Origin: Astragalus membranaceus
Taxonomy: Eukaryota; Streptophyta; Magnoliopsida; Fabales; Fabaceae
DNA length: 64,000 nucleotides
Assembly: GCA_039519185.1 (NCBI GenBank)
Contig: CM076847.1
Span: forward strand, 83,861,100 to 83,925,099
Direction of reading: 5' to 3'
Shown one piece after another: positions 33,116 through 44,401 of the stretch. Numbering within the stretch: the stretch's first letter is position 1; each line of letters opens with the position of its first letter. The translations under genes were made by a program, and so were the position numbers. A model generated the notes under the pieces. It made no database searches. It was given only the letters and a program-made list of their open reading frames with translations, and had not been told where the DNA came from.

Positions 33116-33396
33116 TAAAAGATGCAATGCATAACCACAAGCAACTAGAGAAAATATATCCAAAAAGTTTCCTTCCATGAATTTTGTCCTTGGCAAGATC
33201 AATAGCACATGACTCCTTCGAATTTCGCTAATCGATCTCCTCAGCCTCCTCTAATGGCATATCTTTTAGGTTCTCCTGCCAAATCATCTTGACTCAAGTA
33301 CAACACATCATGTCACATCTCTAATGTTAGTCGTCACTAAAAAATTTGCTTCTAGTTCTATCAATGATCAAATGGTTGGTTATTAAAGTTAGAGGT

Positions 33397-33530
33397 ATCT
33401 CGAATAGGCAGCTCAGTTAGTGAGCTAAGCAATGTCGAATGAGTGCACCAAAAAAGTGCAAGTAGGAGGTCCTGGGTTAGACTCGGGAAACTAACATTTC
33501 CATTCTCCCACTAACATTTGCCTATAAAAA
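33397..33530 (+). mobile_element. tRNA-derived SINE
   Basis: It has AGCTCAGTTAGTGAGCTAAG (A-box region), GGTCCTGGGTTAGACTCGGG (B-box region) and a tail CTAACATTTGCCTATAAAAA. Target duplication AAAGTTAGAGGT (33385-33396) and AAAGTTAGAAGT (33531-33542) with one mismatch. Same family as the SINEs at 13106-13223 and 61324-61447. Confidence 0.85.
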
Positions 33531-33542
33531 AAAGTTAGAAGT

Positions 33543-34131
33543 TTGTCAATGCAGTTTATTTTGAATTTCATCATACTAAATGCATTGTTAACGCTTTGGA
33601 CATCCACCAAATCTTGCTTAAAAAAGTGTTGGGTCAGAAACTCAGTTGTTCCTCTGCTGCCAACAATCCTGTAGCACTTTTCAGTTCTCGTAATTCCAAA
33701 TTTTCTGTTGCAAATACAGTAACTCATAATTCCATTGTAAATGCAAGCAAGCCACGACCGTACGATTAGAGATAATAGACTAGGACATCGTCAGTCCTCT
33801 CTGATTCAAGATGTGTCCAAACTTTGTAATGTTTAAACTATAAATAAAGGTTGTGATTACCCTGGAATTTCCTTACCAGGACCCCAACACTAGGATGCAG
33901 TCAGTATTCAAGATACTAATATACTTGAAGAGATCATCATCGACGGGACTAAAATCGTGGACACCTTAAGGCAATTGCACCAAGTCTGGTTAGTTGGAGC
34001 AGGCAAGCAGCCTACAGTGGCGGCAGGAAGTTAACAGACCAAAGATTAACATCAGGCAATTGCACCAAATCTGGCTAGTTGGAGATGCCAAAAACAGTGT
34101 TATAGTAAGGACTAAGGAGGAGTAGTGCATA
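33543..34131. other. Spacer with a two-copy 34-bp repeat
   Basis: CAATTGCACCAAGTCTGG and CAATTGCACCAAATCTGG with shared flanks lie at about 33973 and 34058. No gene is supported. The 78-codon minus frame at 33491-33727 overlaps the SINE and is not called. Confidence 0.5.
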
Positions 34132-34408
34132 AGCTGAATTTAGAGCAGTGGCTCATGGAATTTTTTGGTCATTTTGGATGGAAAGATTTCTATAATTTAC
34201 AATTCCCAACCAATAAAGCTGTATTGTGACAACAAAGCGGTTATATCCAAAGCACACGGCTCAGTTCTACAGTAGTTCTACATGATAGGAACAAGAATGC
34301 AGAAGTTGACAAATATGTCATCATGGAGAAGATAGAAAAGGGACAGATCTTTATTAGATATTATCCCTTTTTAGAACAATCAGCAAACTGTCTTAAAGTT
34401 CATCACTA
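34132..34408 (+). pseudogene. Copia RNase H relic
   Basis: In shifting frames the plus strand reads AEFRAVAHGI, then KLYCDNKAVIS, NAEVDKYVIMEKIEKGQIF and IRYYPF. This is the order of the Copia RNase H end (AEFRA...G, CDNK, H-x-E-D-H-x-x-x-EK, I-x-Y). Stops and frameshifts throughout. No 3' LTR was recognised after it. Confidence 0.8.
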
Positions 34409-35888
34409 ACCAAATTATTTAGGTTTAATTTAAATTTGTAGTGGTAATTTTTTGATTTTATAGTTCACCAATGACTACTCTTAATAGAATCAATAATGAC
34501 CCGATAGGTAGTGCAAATAGGAGTATAGAATAAGGCAGTGACTATAGTAAAATGAAATATTTATGTTGAGCAGCAGATAGCATATTGACAGCTCCCATGT
34601 TGCCTAATCTATATGCTCAGTCTTAACCCTTGCAAATGGTCTTACACAATGTCTATGCTACAACCATCTCTTTGTGCTGATACTTACATCCTACGACTAA
34701 ATGGAACTGAAAATTTTATTTTACATAGTAAAATAATACTAAACTGCAGAAGATTTTATAAAACTAACGAATCCATCTGCTAGCTATTTATCTGTCAAAC
34801 TTTTACGTTCCAGAGGAACTCACATGAGACAGTTCAATTTTACTTTACTTTTGGGAAGATAACATTTTATACAGATTTTATAACATTTAGTCCCAATTCT
34901 CACTCCAATAAATTTTACTGTTATTGTAATTAAAACTTAAGTCCCAAATCGAGCAAGGGACATTTTCAATGACTACTCTGAATATAGTAAATACTGATTA
35001 AGGAATAGAGTTAAAAGGAATTAACAAGCATAAGTAGCAGGAAGAACAATTAAAAGCTGCACTACCAATTACAATGCTAATGAAGTTAAACATTATTATG
35101 AACATTACCTTTCCCTACTGGTTTATTCCATGTATGTGTGCGTGCGTGTGTGTGTGTGATGTTGCAACAAGTGCAGTCAATTATGCACATCCTTCGTGGT
35201 TCCTTTACCCTATGACTTTATGAACGGAAGAAGATGCTTATTTTTTATTGGCAATATCTGCGGGTTTGATTTCTGACATTGGGGCAATCAATTTCTACTT
35301 TATCTGCAGGTTTGGTTTCAATATTCATCCAGTGGACAACTAAATCTCTTTTCATGTCAAATTTAGCCCTTTTGAGACACGGATCGAGAAAAACAGCAAA
35401 AACTACATCCTCAAGAACTAAATTTGTTTTTCTTTTTGGGGAAAAAATTCAAAAACTAAGAAACTAAATGAAAGATTTGTGGAATAAGCGCAAAAAAAAA
35501 ACAAAAAATAAAAAGCTGCATAATCCACACGAAGCGATTTATTTGTCAATTTAACACGATAAGTTTAATATTTTGCTACAATTTGTTCAGTCCGTTTATT
35601 TTAACGAAGTGTTCAGCTATTAATTTTTTCCTATATCTCTACTAAGCTATAAGCTATAACCAATAGGTGTTAACCAACGATCTAGGTAACTTGACACAAC
35701 CTAGCATCGCGATTAGCTGTTAAGAGGATAGCAGGGTCCTCAAATGACTAACAAGGACTAACATGGTTGAATAAGCATGCTATTACTAACTTTCATGCTA
35801 TTAAACTGTGCAGCAGTGGAGCCATAAAACAGAACTTATAAAACTATGATTAAGCCTGCTACTGTGAGTTCAATATTCATGGTCCACC
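34409..35888. other. AT-rich spacer
   Basis: About 1.5 kb with only a short (GT)n run near 35140-35160. I see no gene. The 62-codon frame at 35279-35467 is not supported. The start of the Copia LTR must lie near the right end of this stretch but has no clear TG boundary. Confidence 0.5.
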
Positions 35889-36354
35889 TAATCAGAAATG
35901 GCTCACTAGACAAAGAGCCTAATAGAGAACACAAAAGTCCTTAATTAATAATTAGATAATGAATGCATTAATTTCAGTCATTTTGCCTTCTTTTTTTCCG
36001 TTTCTTTTTCTTGTATTTATTCAGTAAATATGAAAGCTAGCACTTAATTCAATAGAATATGAAAGAGCCTAATCAGAAATGGCTCACTAGACAAAGAGCG
36101 AGAACACAAGAGTCCTTAATTAATAATTAGATAATGAAGACATTAATTTCAGTCATTTTGCCTTCTTTTCTTTCCGTTTATTTTTCTTGTATTTATTCAG
36201 TAGAATATGAAAGGCTAGCACTTAATTCATTAGAATATGGAAGGTCATCACAGTAGAATATGTAAGGCCACCTCTTCTTGTATAAATAGAGCCTCATGCT
36301 CTCTTCCATTTCAATAAAAACATAATATTTCTTTTCACTTCTCAAATTCTAATA
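35889..36354 (+). repeat. 5' LTR (3' part) of a Copia element, with internal duplication
   Basis: It ends just before TGGTAG(T)AGAGC, a primer-site-like sequence for initiator tRNA-Met at 36355. A TATA box TATAAATA lies at 36281-36288, about 75 bp from the end. A block of about 181 bp starting TAATCAGAAATGGCTCAC (35889) is repeated at 36070, so the U3 region is duplicated. The left end of the LTR is not determined. Confidence 0.65.
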
Positions 36355-36449
36355 TGGTAGTAGAGCTTTTTTCGCCACCACCGTGCTTAGTTTAGATCCT
36401 TCGCTTCTGCATCGCAACCGTCTAGCAACCGTTGCGTCGTCAATTCACC

Positions 36450-38260
36450 ATGGCGATACCATCTTCTTCGGCACTTTCATCCACAGCGTCGTCAACTCCA
36501 TTTGCAAACTTCAATTACAAGTTCACAGAGAAACTTGATGACAACAACTACTTAGTGTGGTTGCAGCAGGTTGAGTCTGTGTTACGCGCGCATCGTCTTC
36601 ACCGATTTTGCGTAGCGCCAGAAATTCCTCTTCAATATCTCAATGAAAATGATCGCACCAATGGAACTCTCAATCCAGCGTTCCTCGAGTGGGAGGTTCA
36701 AGATCAGATGTTACTTTCGTGGTTGCAACAATATCTCTCAGCGTCGTTGCTTCCAACCATGATTGGTTGCCGTCACCCGTGGCAACTCTGGGATCGTATT
36801 CACCAGAACTTTCACTCTAAGATCAAGGCTCAATCGCGTCAACTACGCACTGAATTACGTACAATCAAGAAAGGTACCAGTACTATCACTGAATTTCTCA
36901 CTAAAGTCAAGGCGATTGCCGATTCACTGATCTCCATCGGCGAAAACGTCACTACTCAGGATTAGTTAGACGTTATCCTTGAAGGTCTTCCGCCTGATTT
37001 CGAATCTCTTGTTACTCTCATCAACAGCAAATCTGACTGGTTTGAATTCGATGAAGTCAGGTCTTTGCTCTTAGCACATGAACACCGTGTCAACAAGCAA
37101 AAGATCGTGGAGGAAGTTTCTTCACTAAACCTTACTCAAAATGTTGCTTCTGTATCTCAACCTAATCTCACACCACAGGCTAATTTCACTAATTCAGCGC
37201 CTCCACAAACTAACAACAGATCTGATAACTCAGGAGGAGGCCGTGGCAACTACAATGCTCGTGGTGGAGGCCGGTTCGGTCGTGGTGGAGGACGAAGTGG
37301 CCGTAATGGAGGTCGAGGCAATTTGCAATGTCAAGTGTGTCGCAAATTTGGTCATGAAGCATCTGTCTGCTTTTACAGGTACAACGCTTCCTATGCTTCA
37401 CCATATGGTGCACCTTCATAGCCTATACCTATGGCAATCCCTACCAGTATATTAGGCCTGCAGCTACATATGCCCCAACACCTCCCTGGAATGCATCAGT
37501 TCCTGTTGGACCTCCACTAGCACCTCGGGCAATGTACACTAACACTGCTGCTGCAGCACCAGTACCTTTCTTTGACACAGGTGCTACCAACAACTTTGGC
37601 TCCACTCCTCCACAAGCCAACACTGGTGTGCCTCCTCCCCTCACCTAGAGAATGTGTTCCTAGGCAACGATCAAGGTTTTCCCGTACACTCTATGAGTTC
37701 TAAATCCTTTCCCTCTCCTTTTAATCTTGCACATCAAATACATCTCAAAGATATCTTATATGTTCCCTCTCTAACCAAAGACTTAATCAGTGTGCACAAG
37801 TTTTCTCGTGATAATAATTGCTATTTCCAAGTTCACCCATTTCATTACCTTGTGAAATCAATCACAGGTTGATAACAGTCCCCTACTTCAAGGTCCGTTT
37901 GATTCCAGTGGTCTCTACCCTCTCTCTACTCAAGCTCACCAGTCTGCTGTTTCTGTTCCGGTTTCTTCAAATAATGTTAACCCCTCCCTTGTCAATTTCA
38001 CTGCGATCCCACACACTGGCACTTTACAATCCTTATGGCATAACCGGCTTGGACATCCAAGTCTAGTTACCTTGAATAATGTACTCAAACTCTGTAATCT
38101 CAGTACTTTTTCAAGCAATAATACTGATTTTTGTGTTGCATGTTGCATGGGGAAATCCCACAGATTACCTTCTCAACCTGCAGAAACTGTCTATAATGAA
38201 CCTTTATAACTCGTATATTGTGACCTTTGGGGACCCGCACCTATGGTCTCTTCTTTGGGA
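36450..38260 (+). pseudogene. Copia gag-protease-integrase start, cut by the gap (copy 1)
   Basis: ATG at 36450 (ACCATGGCG). A gag domain of UBN2 type follows (LDDNNYLVWLQQVESVL, LWDRIHQNF, LRTELRTIKKG) with an in-frame TAG at 36963-36965. Then come LDVILEGLPPDFESL, a Gly/Arg-rich region and the zinc knuckle CQVCRKFGHEASVC. Two frameshifts (near 37421 and 37637) are absent from the second copy at 54465-56877. A degenerate protease FFDTGATNN and LKDILYVPSLTKDLISV follow, then gag-pre-integrase (LWHNRLGHPSL, CVACCMGKSH) and the integrase first Asp (CDLWGPAP). The sequence stops at the N run. Confidence 0.85.
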
Positions 38261-38760
38261 NNNNNNNNNNNNNNNNNNNNNNNNNNNNNNNNNNNNNNNN
38301 NNNNNNNNNNNNNNNNNNNNNNNNNNNNNNNNNNNNNNNNNNNNNNNNNNNNNNNNNNNNNNNNNNNNNNNNNNNNNNNNNNNNNNNNNNNNNNNNNNNN
38401 NNNNNNNNNNNNNNNNNNNNNNNNNNNNNNNNNNNNNNNNNNNNNNNNNNNNNNNNNNNNNNNNNNNNNNNNNNNNNNNNNNNNNNNNNNNNNNNNNNNN
38501 NNNNNNNNNNNNNNNNNNNNNNNNNNNNNNNNNNNNNNNNNNNNNNNNNNNNNNNNNNNNNNNNNNNNNNNNNNNNNNNNNNNNNNNNNNNNNNNNNNNN
38601 NNNNNNNNNNNNNNNNNNNNNNNNNNNNNNNNNNNNNNNNNNNNNNNNNNNNNNNNNNNNNNNNNNNNNNNNNNNNNNNNNNNNNNNNNNNNNNNNNNNN
38701 NNNNNNNNNNNNNNNNNNNNNNNNNNNNNNNNNNNNNNNNNNNNNNNNNNNNNNNNNNNN
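38261..38760. other. Assembly gap (500 N)
   Basis: Exactly 500 N, the look of a placeholder. Sequence on the left breaks inside a Copia integrase and sequence on the right starts at the fifth codon of RPT2. Confidence 1.
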
Positions 38761-41700
38761 ACTCCAGGCGGTATGAACCGGCAAGGTTCTCCGGGCGACC
38801 GGAAACCTGACGGCAGCGATAAGAAGGAGAAGAAATTCGAGCCGGCAGCGCCACCAACACGCGTGGGGCGAAAGCAGCGGAAGCAAAAGGGTCCGGAAGC
38901 GGCGGCTCGTTTGCCAACAGTAACTCCGGTAACCAAATGCAAGCTGAGGCTACTAAAGCTTGAGCGAATCAAAGATTACCTGTTGATGGAGGAAGAGTTT
39001 GTGGCCAATCAGGAGCGCCTGAAGCCTCAAGAGGAAAAGGCCGAGGAAGATAGATCTAAGGTCGACGATCTCCGTGGCTCCCCCATGAGCGTCGGTAACC
39101 TTGAAGAACTCATCGATGAGAATCACGCTATTGTTTCATCCTCCGTTGGGCCTGAGTATTATGTTGGAATCTTGTCTTTTGTTGATAAGGATCAGTTAGA
39201 GCCTGGTTGTGCTATTTTGATGCATAATAAGGTATGCCTTCACTCGTTTTTGGTCTCAATTCGTGAAATAACTTATCAATTGTGATCTTGATTGAATTTA
39301 GGGTTTAGTGCTGGATATGTTAAATGTTTTGGAAGGGATGGTTTAGTGTTTTGGTATTAGATTTTTATAATTTAGTTTGTGTTAGATTAGATAGAAAGAC
39401 GTTTAAGTTATATAATGATGATTTGATTTTAAGGTTTTTTTTGTTCCTTAATTAGCTATGCTTGATGCTGCTTATCTAAAAAAAAAGCTATGCTTGATGC
39501 AACAAAAATGTGAGAGTGTTGTTGAGACTGGGAGAGCGGAGTTTAAACTCAATCACACTTCAACTCACAAGCGATTCTCTCCTATGAAATGAGAGTGCGT
39601 TGTGACTTCGGAGTAATTTTCTACTTCCTACTACCATTTAACAAAGAGTGAAAATCAAAATCTTTCCATTTCAATTAATTTCCTATCCCCTTCTGACAAA
39701 TAAATGTTTATGGTATGCATGTCTACGCCTTGTTTCTCTTGGACATCTCATTGGATTTTAAACCTTTTGAATGTTTGGTTTAGTGTCAACTGTTTGAGAG
39801 CATTTGTACTTTTAATTATCTAAATTTAGATTAGATTGTTTTTGTGTTTGTGTGTGTGACCGTTGACGTCATGTTGGAGTAGCCATTTTAGGTACTGCGG
39901 TTTAGTGTAGTTAGCGAATGGGAGTCATGGAGAATTATCTAATCTAATAATCTCCACAATTTAAGAGCAAAGAAGCATTCCTATTATTTTGAAGAAGTGA
40001 TGAGCTTTATGTGGGAAATTTGATACATGGCTTGGGAGCTTGTGAACCTGGAAAGAAAATGGGAAAAGTTTTGGTTGAAATATTCTTTATAACCATGGCA
40101 TGACACTGAAGCTGACATACTAGCTGTTTGTCTAATTGGATTAGTCTTCTCTTGTTATGGCTCATATGGTTCCGTCTAGATAATATACTGACTATGGTTG
40201 GTTTCTTTCAGGTTCTTTCGGTTGTTGGCCTTCTGCAAGATGAAGTTGATCCAATGGTCTCTGTCATGAAGGTTGAGAAGGCTCCTTTGGAATCTTATGC
40301 TGACATTGGTGGTTTAGATGCCCAGATACAGGAAATTAAAGAGGCAGTTGAGCTACCCTTGACACATCCTGAACTATATGAAGATATTGGTATCAAGCCT
40401 CCTAAGGGGGTCATATTATACGGAGAACCAGGGACGGGAAAGACCTTGCTTGCAAAGGTTTGCATCTATTTGTGTTTCATATGGGGTTGTTTCCTCCTTG
40501 TTCTCACTCAATTGTCCCTGATCACTTTGCTGAACATATTAAAAAAGGAATCAATGTTATGGAATTTAAAATGCTTTTCTCCGGTGTATATGGACAAAAA
40601 TATATTGATTATCTGGTTTGTACAGTTTGGAAATCACAGTCTATGTCTGCATTGTTTATCATGCTCTTTTAGGGATTCTTATTTGTTTTTTATTTGTTCG
40701 TGGCTTACAGTTACAGTCTTACAGGTACTGGACTGCATTTTAAAAAAAAAAAATCTTTTTGGTTTTTAGCTTTTCAAAGAAATACATGGTACATGCGAAA
40801 GGAAATAGTTTTTTATGTTGAGAGGGGGGGGGGGTTAATTCGTCATTGAACTGTTTCAGGGTGGTTTTTCTGCTGACACTGTTAAAGATGACAATTGTTA
40901 TATTGATATTGAACTCATATTGCAAAATGGTTTGTATCTTCTGTCTGTGTGTGCATGTTGGTTTTGTTACAGACACTCGGTTGTATAAGTAAGAAGCAGC
41001 ACTGTTATTTTTTTTATTGCTTGTAAGGTATTAAACAAACACATATGCACTATCAGTTAGGTCTAAGACACCTTTTGTGCCTTCAGGCTGTGGCAAATTC
41101 AACGTCAGCAACATTCTTGCGTGTTGTTGGTAGTGAATTGATACAAAAATACTTGGGAGATGGTCCAAAACTTGTGAGGGAACTTTTCAGAGTTGCTGAC
41201 GATCTTTCTCCTTCTATTGTTTTCATTGATGAAATTGATGCAGTTGGTACGAAGAGGTAAGTTATTGATCCCCCAACTTTAGAAGAATGGTGTCTTAAAA
41301 GTTTTTTCCCTACATTTATGAACTTAATTGTCGATATGCCTTACAGGTATGATGCAAACTCAGGTGGAGAACGTGAAATTCAAAGGACTATGTTAGAATT
41401 GTTGAACCAGTTAGATGGGTTTGATTCAAGAGGAGATGTAAAAGTGATTTTGGCAACCAACAGAATTGAAAGTCTTGATCCAGCTTTGCTACGACCTGGT
41501 CGAATTGACAGGAAAATAGAATTTCCTCTTCCTGATATCAAAACAAGGAGACGGATTTTCCAGGTAGACATGATAATTCTGTCAAAGCAACTTAACGATG
41601 TTTCTGCTAATTTTCTGTGATTTCTTTATATGTATATTCTGTTTGGTCATGTGACTGAATGACCCATACTTTGAAATTAAGATACACACATCAAGGATGA

Positions 41701-43135
41701 CACTAGCTGATGATGTCAACTTGGAAGAATTTGTTATGACCAAGGATGAATTCTCTGGAGCTGATATAAAGGCAATATGTACTGAAGCTGGCTTACTTGC
41801 TCTACGGGAACGCCGGATGAAGGTTAGAAGTTTATTCGTGTTTCTATGAATTCAGAGAGGAAAATATTAAGAAAATATTAAGAGAGGAAAATAATATTTC
41901 CTTGAGACTATCTCTGAGTTCAGAGAGTCTCATGTATATATTTAATTGTGTGTGGGTGTGGATGTATTAAACAGTTTGTTATATTAATTAATCTAGGAAA
42001 TGTACCTGAGATCCTTACCATCTTAGTGCTAAAAGAAAGAAAAACAATTAATTAGAATTTTTTTTAAAGAAAAACGATTTCTTAGTTATTTCCCACCTAT
42101 CCCTCGATTCCAAACAACCGAAACTTGATATTGGAGTTCCTACTATTTTCCTCAAGAGAAATGTGCAAGCAAAATAAGTAAAATACACTCCTCAGATCAA
42201 CTCAGCATATTGTTTTAATTTAAAATTAAACCATGTAAGCACTCTCTGGCGCCTCATTAAAGCACCAAACCTGCTTTCATTCATTTGGATCGTCATACTT
42301 TGCCCGAGGGTAAACCTGGCTGGTAGGATTATACAGTGTCAGCGAAAAAGGAGTTGGTTTGATTCCAGTGGGTGGTCCTTCATTTATAGGTTATGGGAAG
42401 TATTAAGCCCTTGCTGATGCATGTCTTCACTTTAGAATTTAGAATGGGACAAATAATATCCCCTAAACATTTTCTAAGGGCTTGTTTGGGAGTTTGGAGG
42501 GGAGGGGAGAGTTTGAAAAAAAGAAAGGATGAAAGCTAAATGGAAGGAAGGATATGCCATCAATTTTAATGGGGTGTTTATTTTTCCTCACAAAACCAAA
42601 TCCCCCCAATTTGGAGGAACTTAAAAAATGTATTGGAGGAGGGTTTGGGAGGGCTCAGGCAAATTCTTCAAATCATTTGGAGGAGGGTTTGGGAGGGCTT
42701 AGGCAAATTCTTCAAATCATTTCCATCCTTTCATAATAGTCTTAAAATTAAAAATATATTAATCATAAGCATTCTCTTTTCATTGTCTACAAAATTACTC
42801 TCTCAATTAAGATGAATGATTTCTATATTTTTCTCTCTATTCCACTCCCCGAAAGTCCTCCCCTCCCCTCCAAACTCCCAAACAAACCCTAACCAAATAC
42901 TTGCATTTCATTGGCAGTTTGGTGTATATTCAGGTCAAATATTAGACTCAATTGAATTAGTTCCTTTGTTTACCTATCAATCTTCTGCTTGTTGCATACA
43001 TTTGTCTGTAGTGGGTTGTACCTTATACTATTACTGTTTTATCTTGTTCAGGTGACTCATCCTGACTTTAAGAAGGCGAAGGAAAAAGTGATGTTTAAGA
43101 AGAAAGAAGGAGTGCCAGAAGGACTTTATATGTGA
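38761..43135 (+). CDS. RPT2: RPT2, second assembled copy, first four codons in gap
   Basis: Exons 38761-39231 (partial), 40212-40457, 41087-41256, 41347-41563, 41682-41822 and 43052-43135. The exons encode the same protein as 20760-25147 from residue 5 on, and introns are almost identical too; one base is missing in intron 1 near 40027. Walker A, Walker B, Arg fingers and the C-terminal LYM are unchanged. True RPT2a/RPT2b paralogues in plants differ clearly in introns, so this is either a very recent duplicate or the same gene assembled twice. The upstream LINE is not seen in this copy because the gap begins inside exon 1. Confidence 0.85.
42478..42889. mobile_element. Tourist/Harbinger-type MITE, second assembled copy
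   Basis: Same ends, TAA duplications and length (412 bp) as 24490-24901, in intron 5 of the second RPT2 copy. Confidence 0.88.
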
Positions 43136-44401
43136 TTTAACATCCTCTGTAATGCCCGGTTCTTTCTTTTTATTTGGTTTTTCATGTTCTAGTTTTGCGA
43201 ACAACTGCCAATTTGCTTGCATTATGAAGTTGAACTTTATCCGTATGCAGTTGCGCAAGTGGTAAAGTCAGTTGAGGGGGCATTGAAATATCTCAACTTT
43301 GATTCATTCTAGTTCAATATATATTTTCTTTATAGTTATGGACCTTCCCCAGCCTTTCATTCATACTTTGTGGTATATGTGCAGTTGAATTGTTTATACT
43401 TTGTAGTACAATTGGTAATCTCAGTTAAGTATGTGTTTCAAAAACATCGTAATCACTAAACACAATGTAATCACCAAATATGTTGACATCATGAAATCCT
43501 TTTAGTACATTGTATCCAGCTAAACATGTAGAGATCATATGAATATACTTTTTTTTGCCAATGTATCGGATATTATGATACTTTCTTTTATATAAGCAAA
43601 TGCTATTTGTTAATTAGTTAGGAGAGGGAAAAATGTTAGTTTTTGGGGTTTGAACATTGAATTATCTACGTGTACTCTTTTGGTGTTTCATAGCTTACCA
43701 ATTGAGTTATTATTTTTGGGACAATCGCGTTTTTGGTCATTTTCTTCTGATGAGTGTTTTCACTTGAAAATTTCTGATACTCCTTATGAGTGTTTTCACT
43801 TGTTAGCTCTATGCATCTTCACTCGCATTTTTTGGTCACTTTCACTTGCATTTCATTTTTGTTTGGTCTTTATTCATATGATTTTTCATCACTTTCATAT
43901 CCTTCTCGAATAGGAGTTTTCTCATTCTTGGCACCTTAATTTAATTTCAAATCTTATAGAATTCATCAACCTACAAAGAAGTAGGAGCAATGCCGCTAGT
44001 TCTTTCGTAATTTATCAACAAAAAAAAGTTAATAAATCAAGACAATTATCTCACATTCAAGTTTAGGGTTTCATCACCTTAAAACCAAGGTATTGAGAAA
44101 ACTCTCAATTCAAGTTTAGAATTTCATCACTCCCTACGTATATATTTTCTTTTTTCACACAACATTTTGGACCACTTTAGCTTATATGGGTGCTAATAGT
44201 TGAATCACTTAAGCTCACCTCATGCCCAAAATAATACACAAGACTGAGAGCCAATGTGGCTACTTATTTTTGTAGAACAACTAATGATGGGGAGAGAATC
44301 ACAGTGAGTGAGGCAACAAAGGAGTGAAAATTGCAACAAGGTGCGACTACTCCAGTTGTGAAGGTTCTTTTATGTAATACCCTACTCTCGTTAGCTAGAC
44401 G

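Noticed and set aside
38079..39285. ORFs that run through the N block
   Set aside because: They depend on undefined bases; only the parts outside 38261-38760 are real sequence.
38761..43135. Second RPT2 as a true paralogue (RPT2b)
   Set aside because: Introns, intronic MITE and neighbouring transposons are almost identical to the first copy, and the copy edges coincide with the gap.
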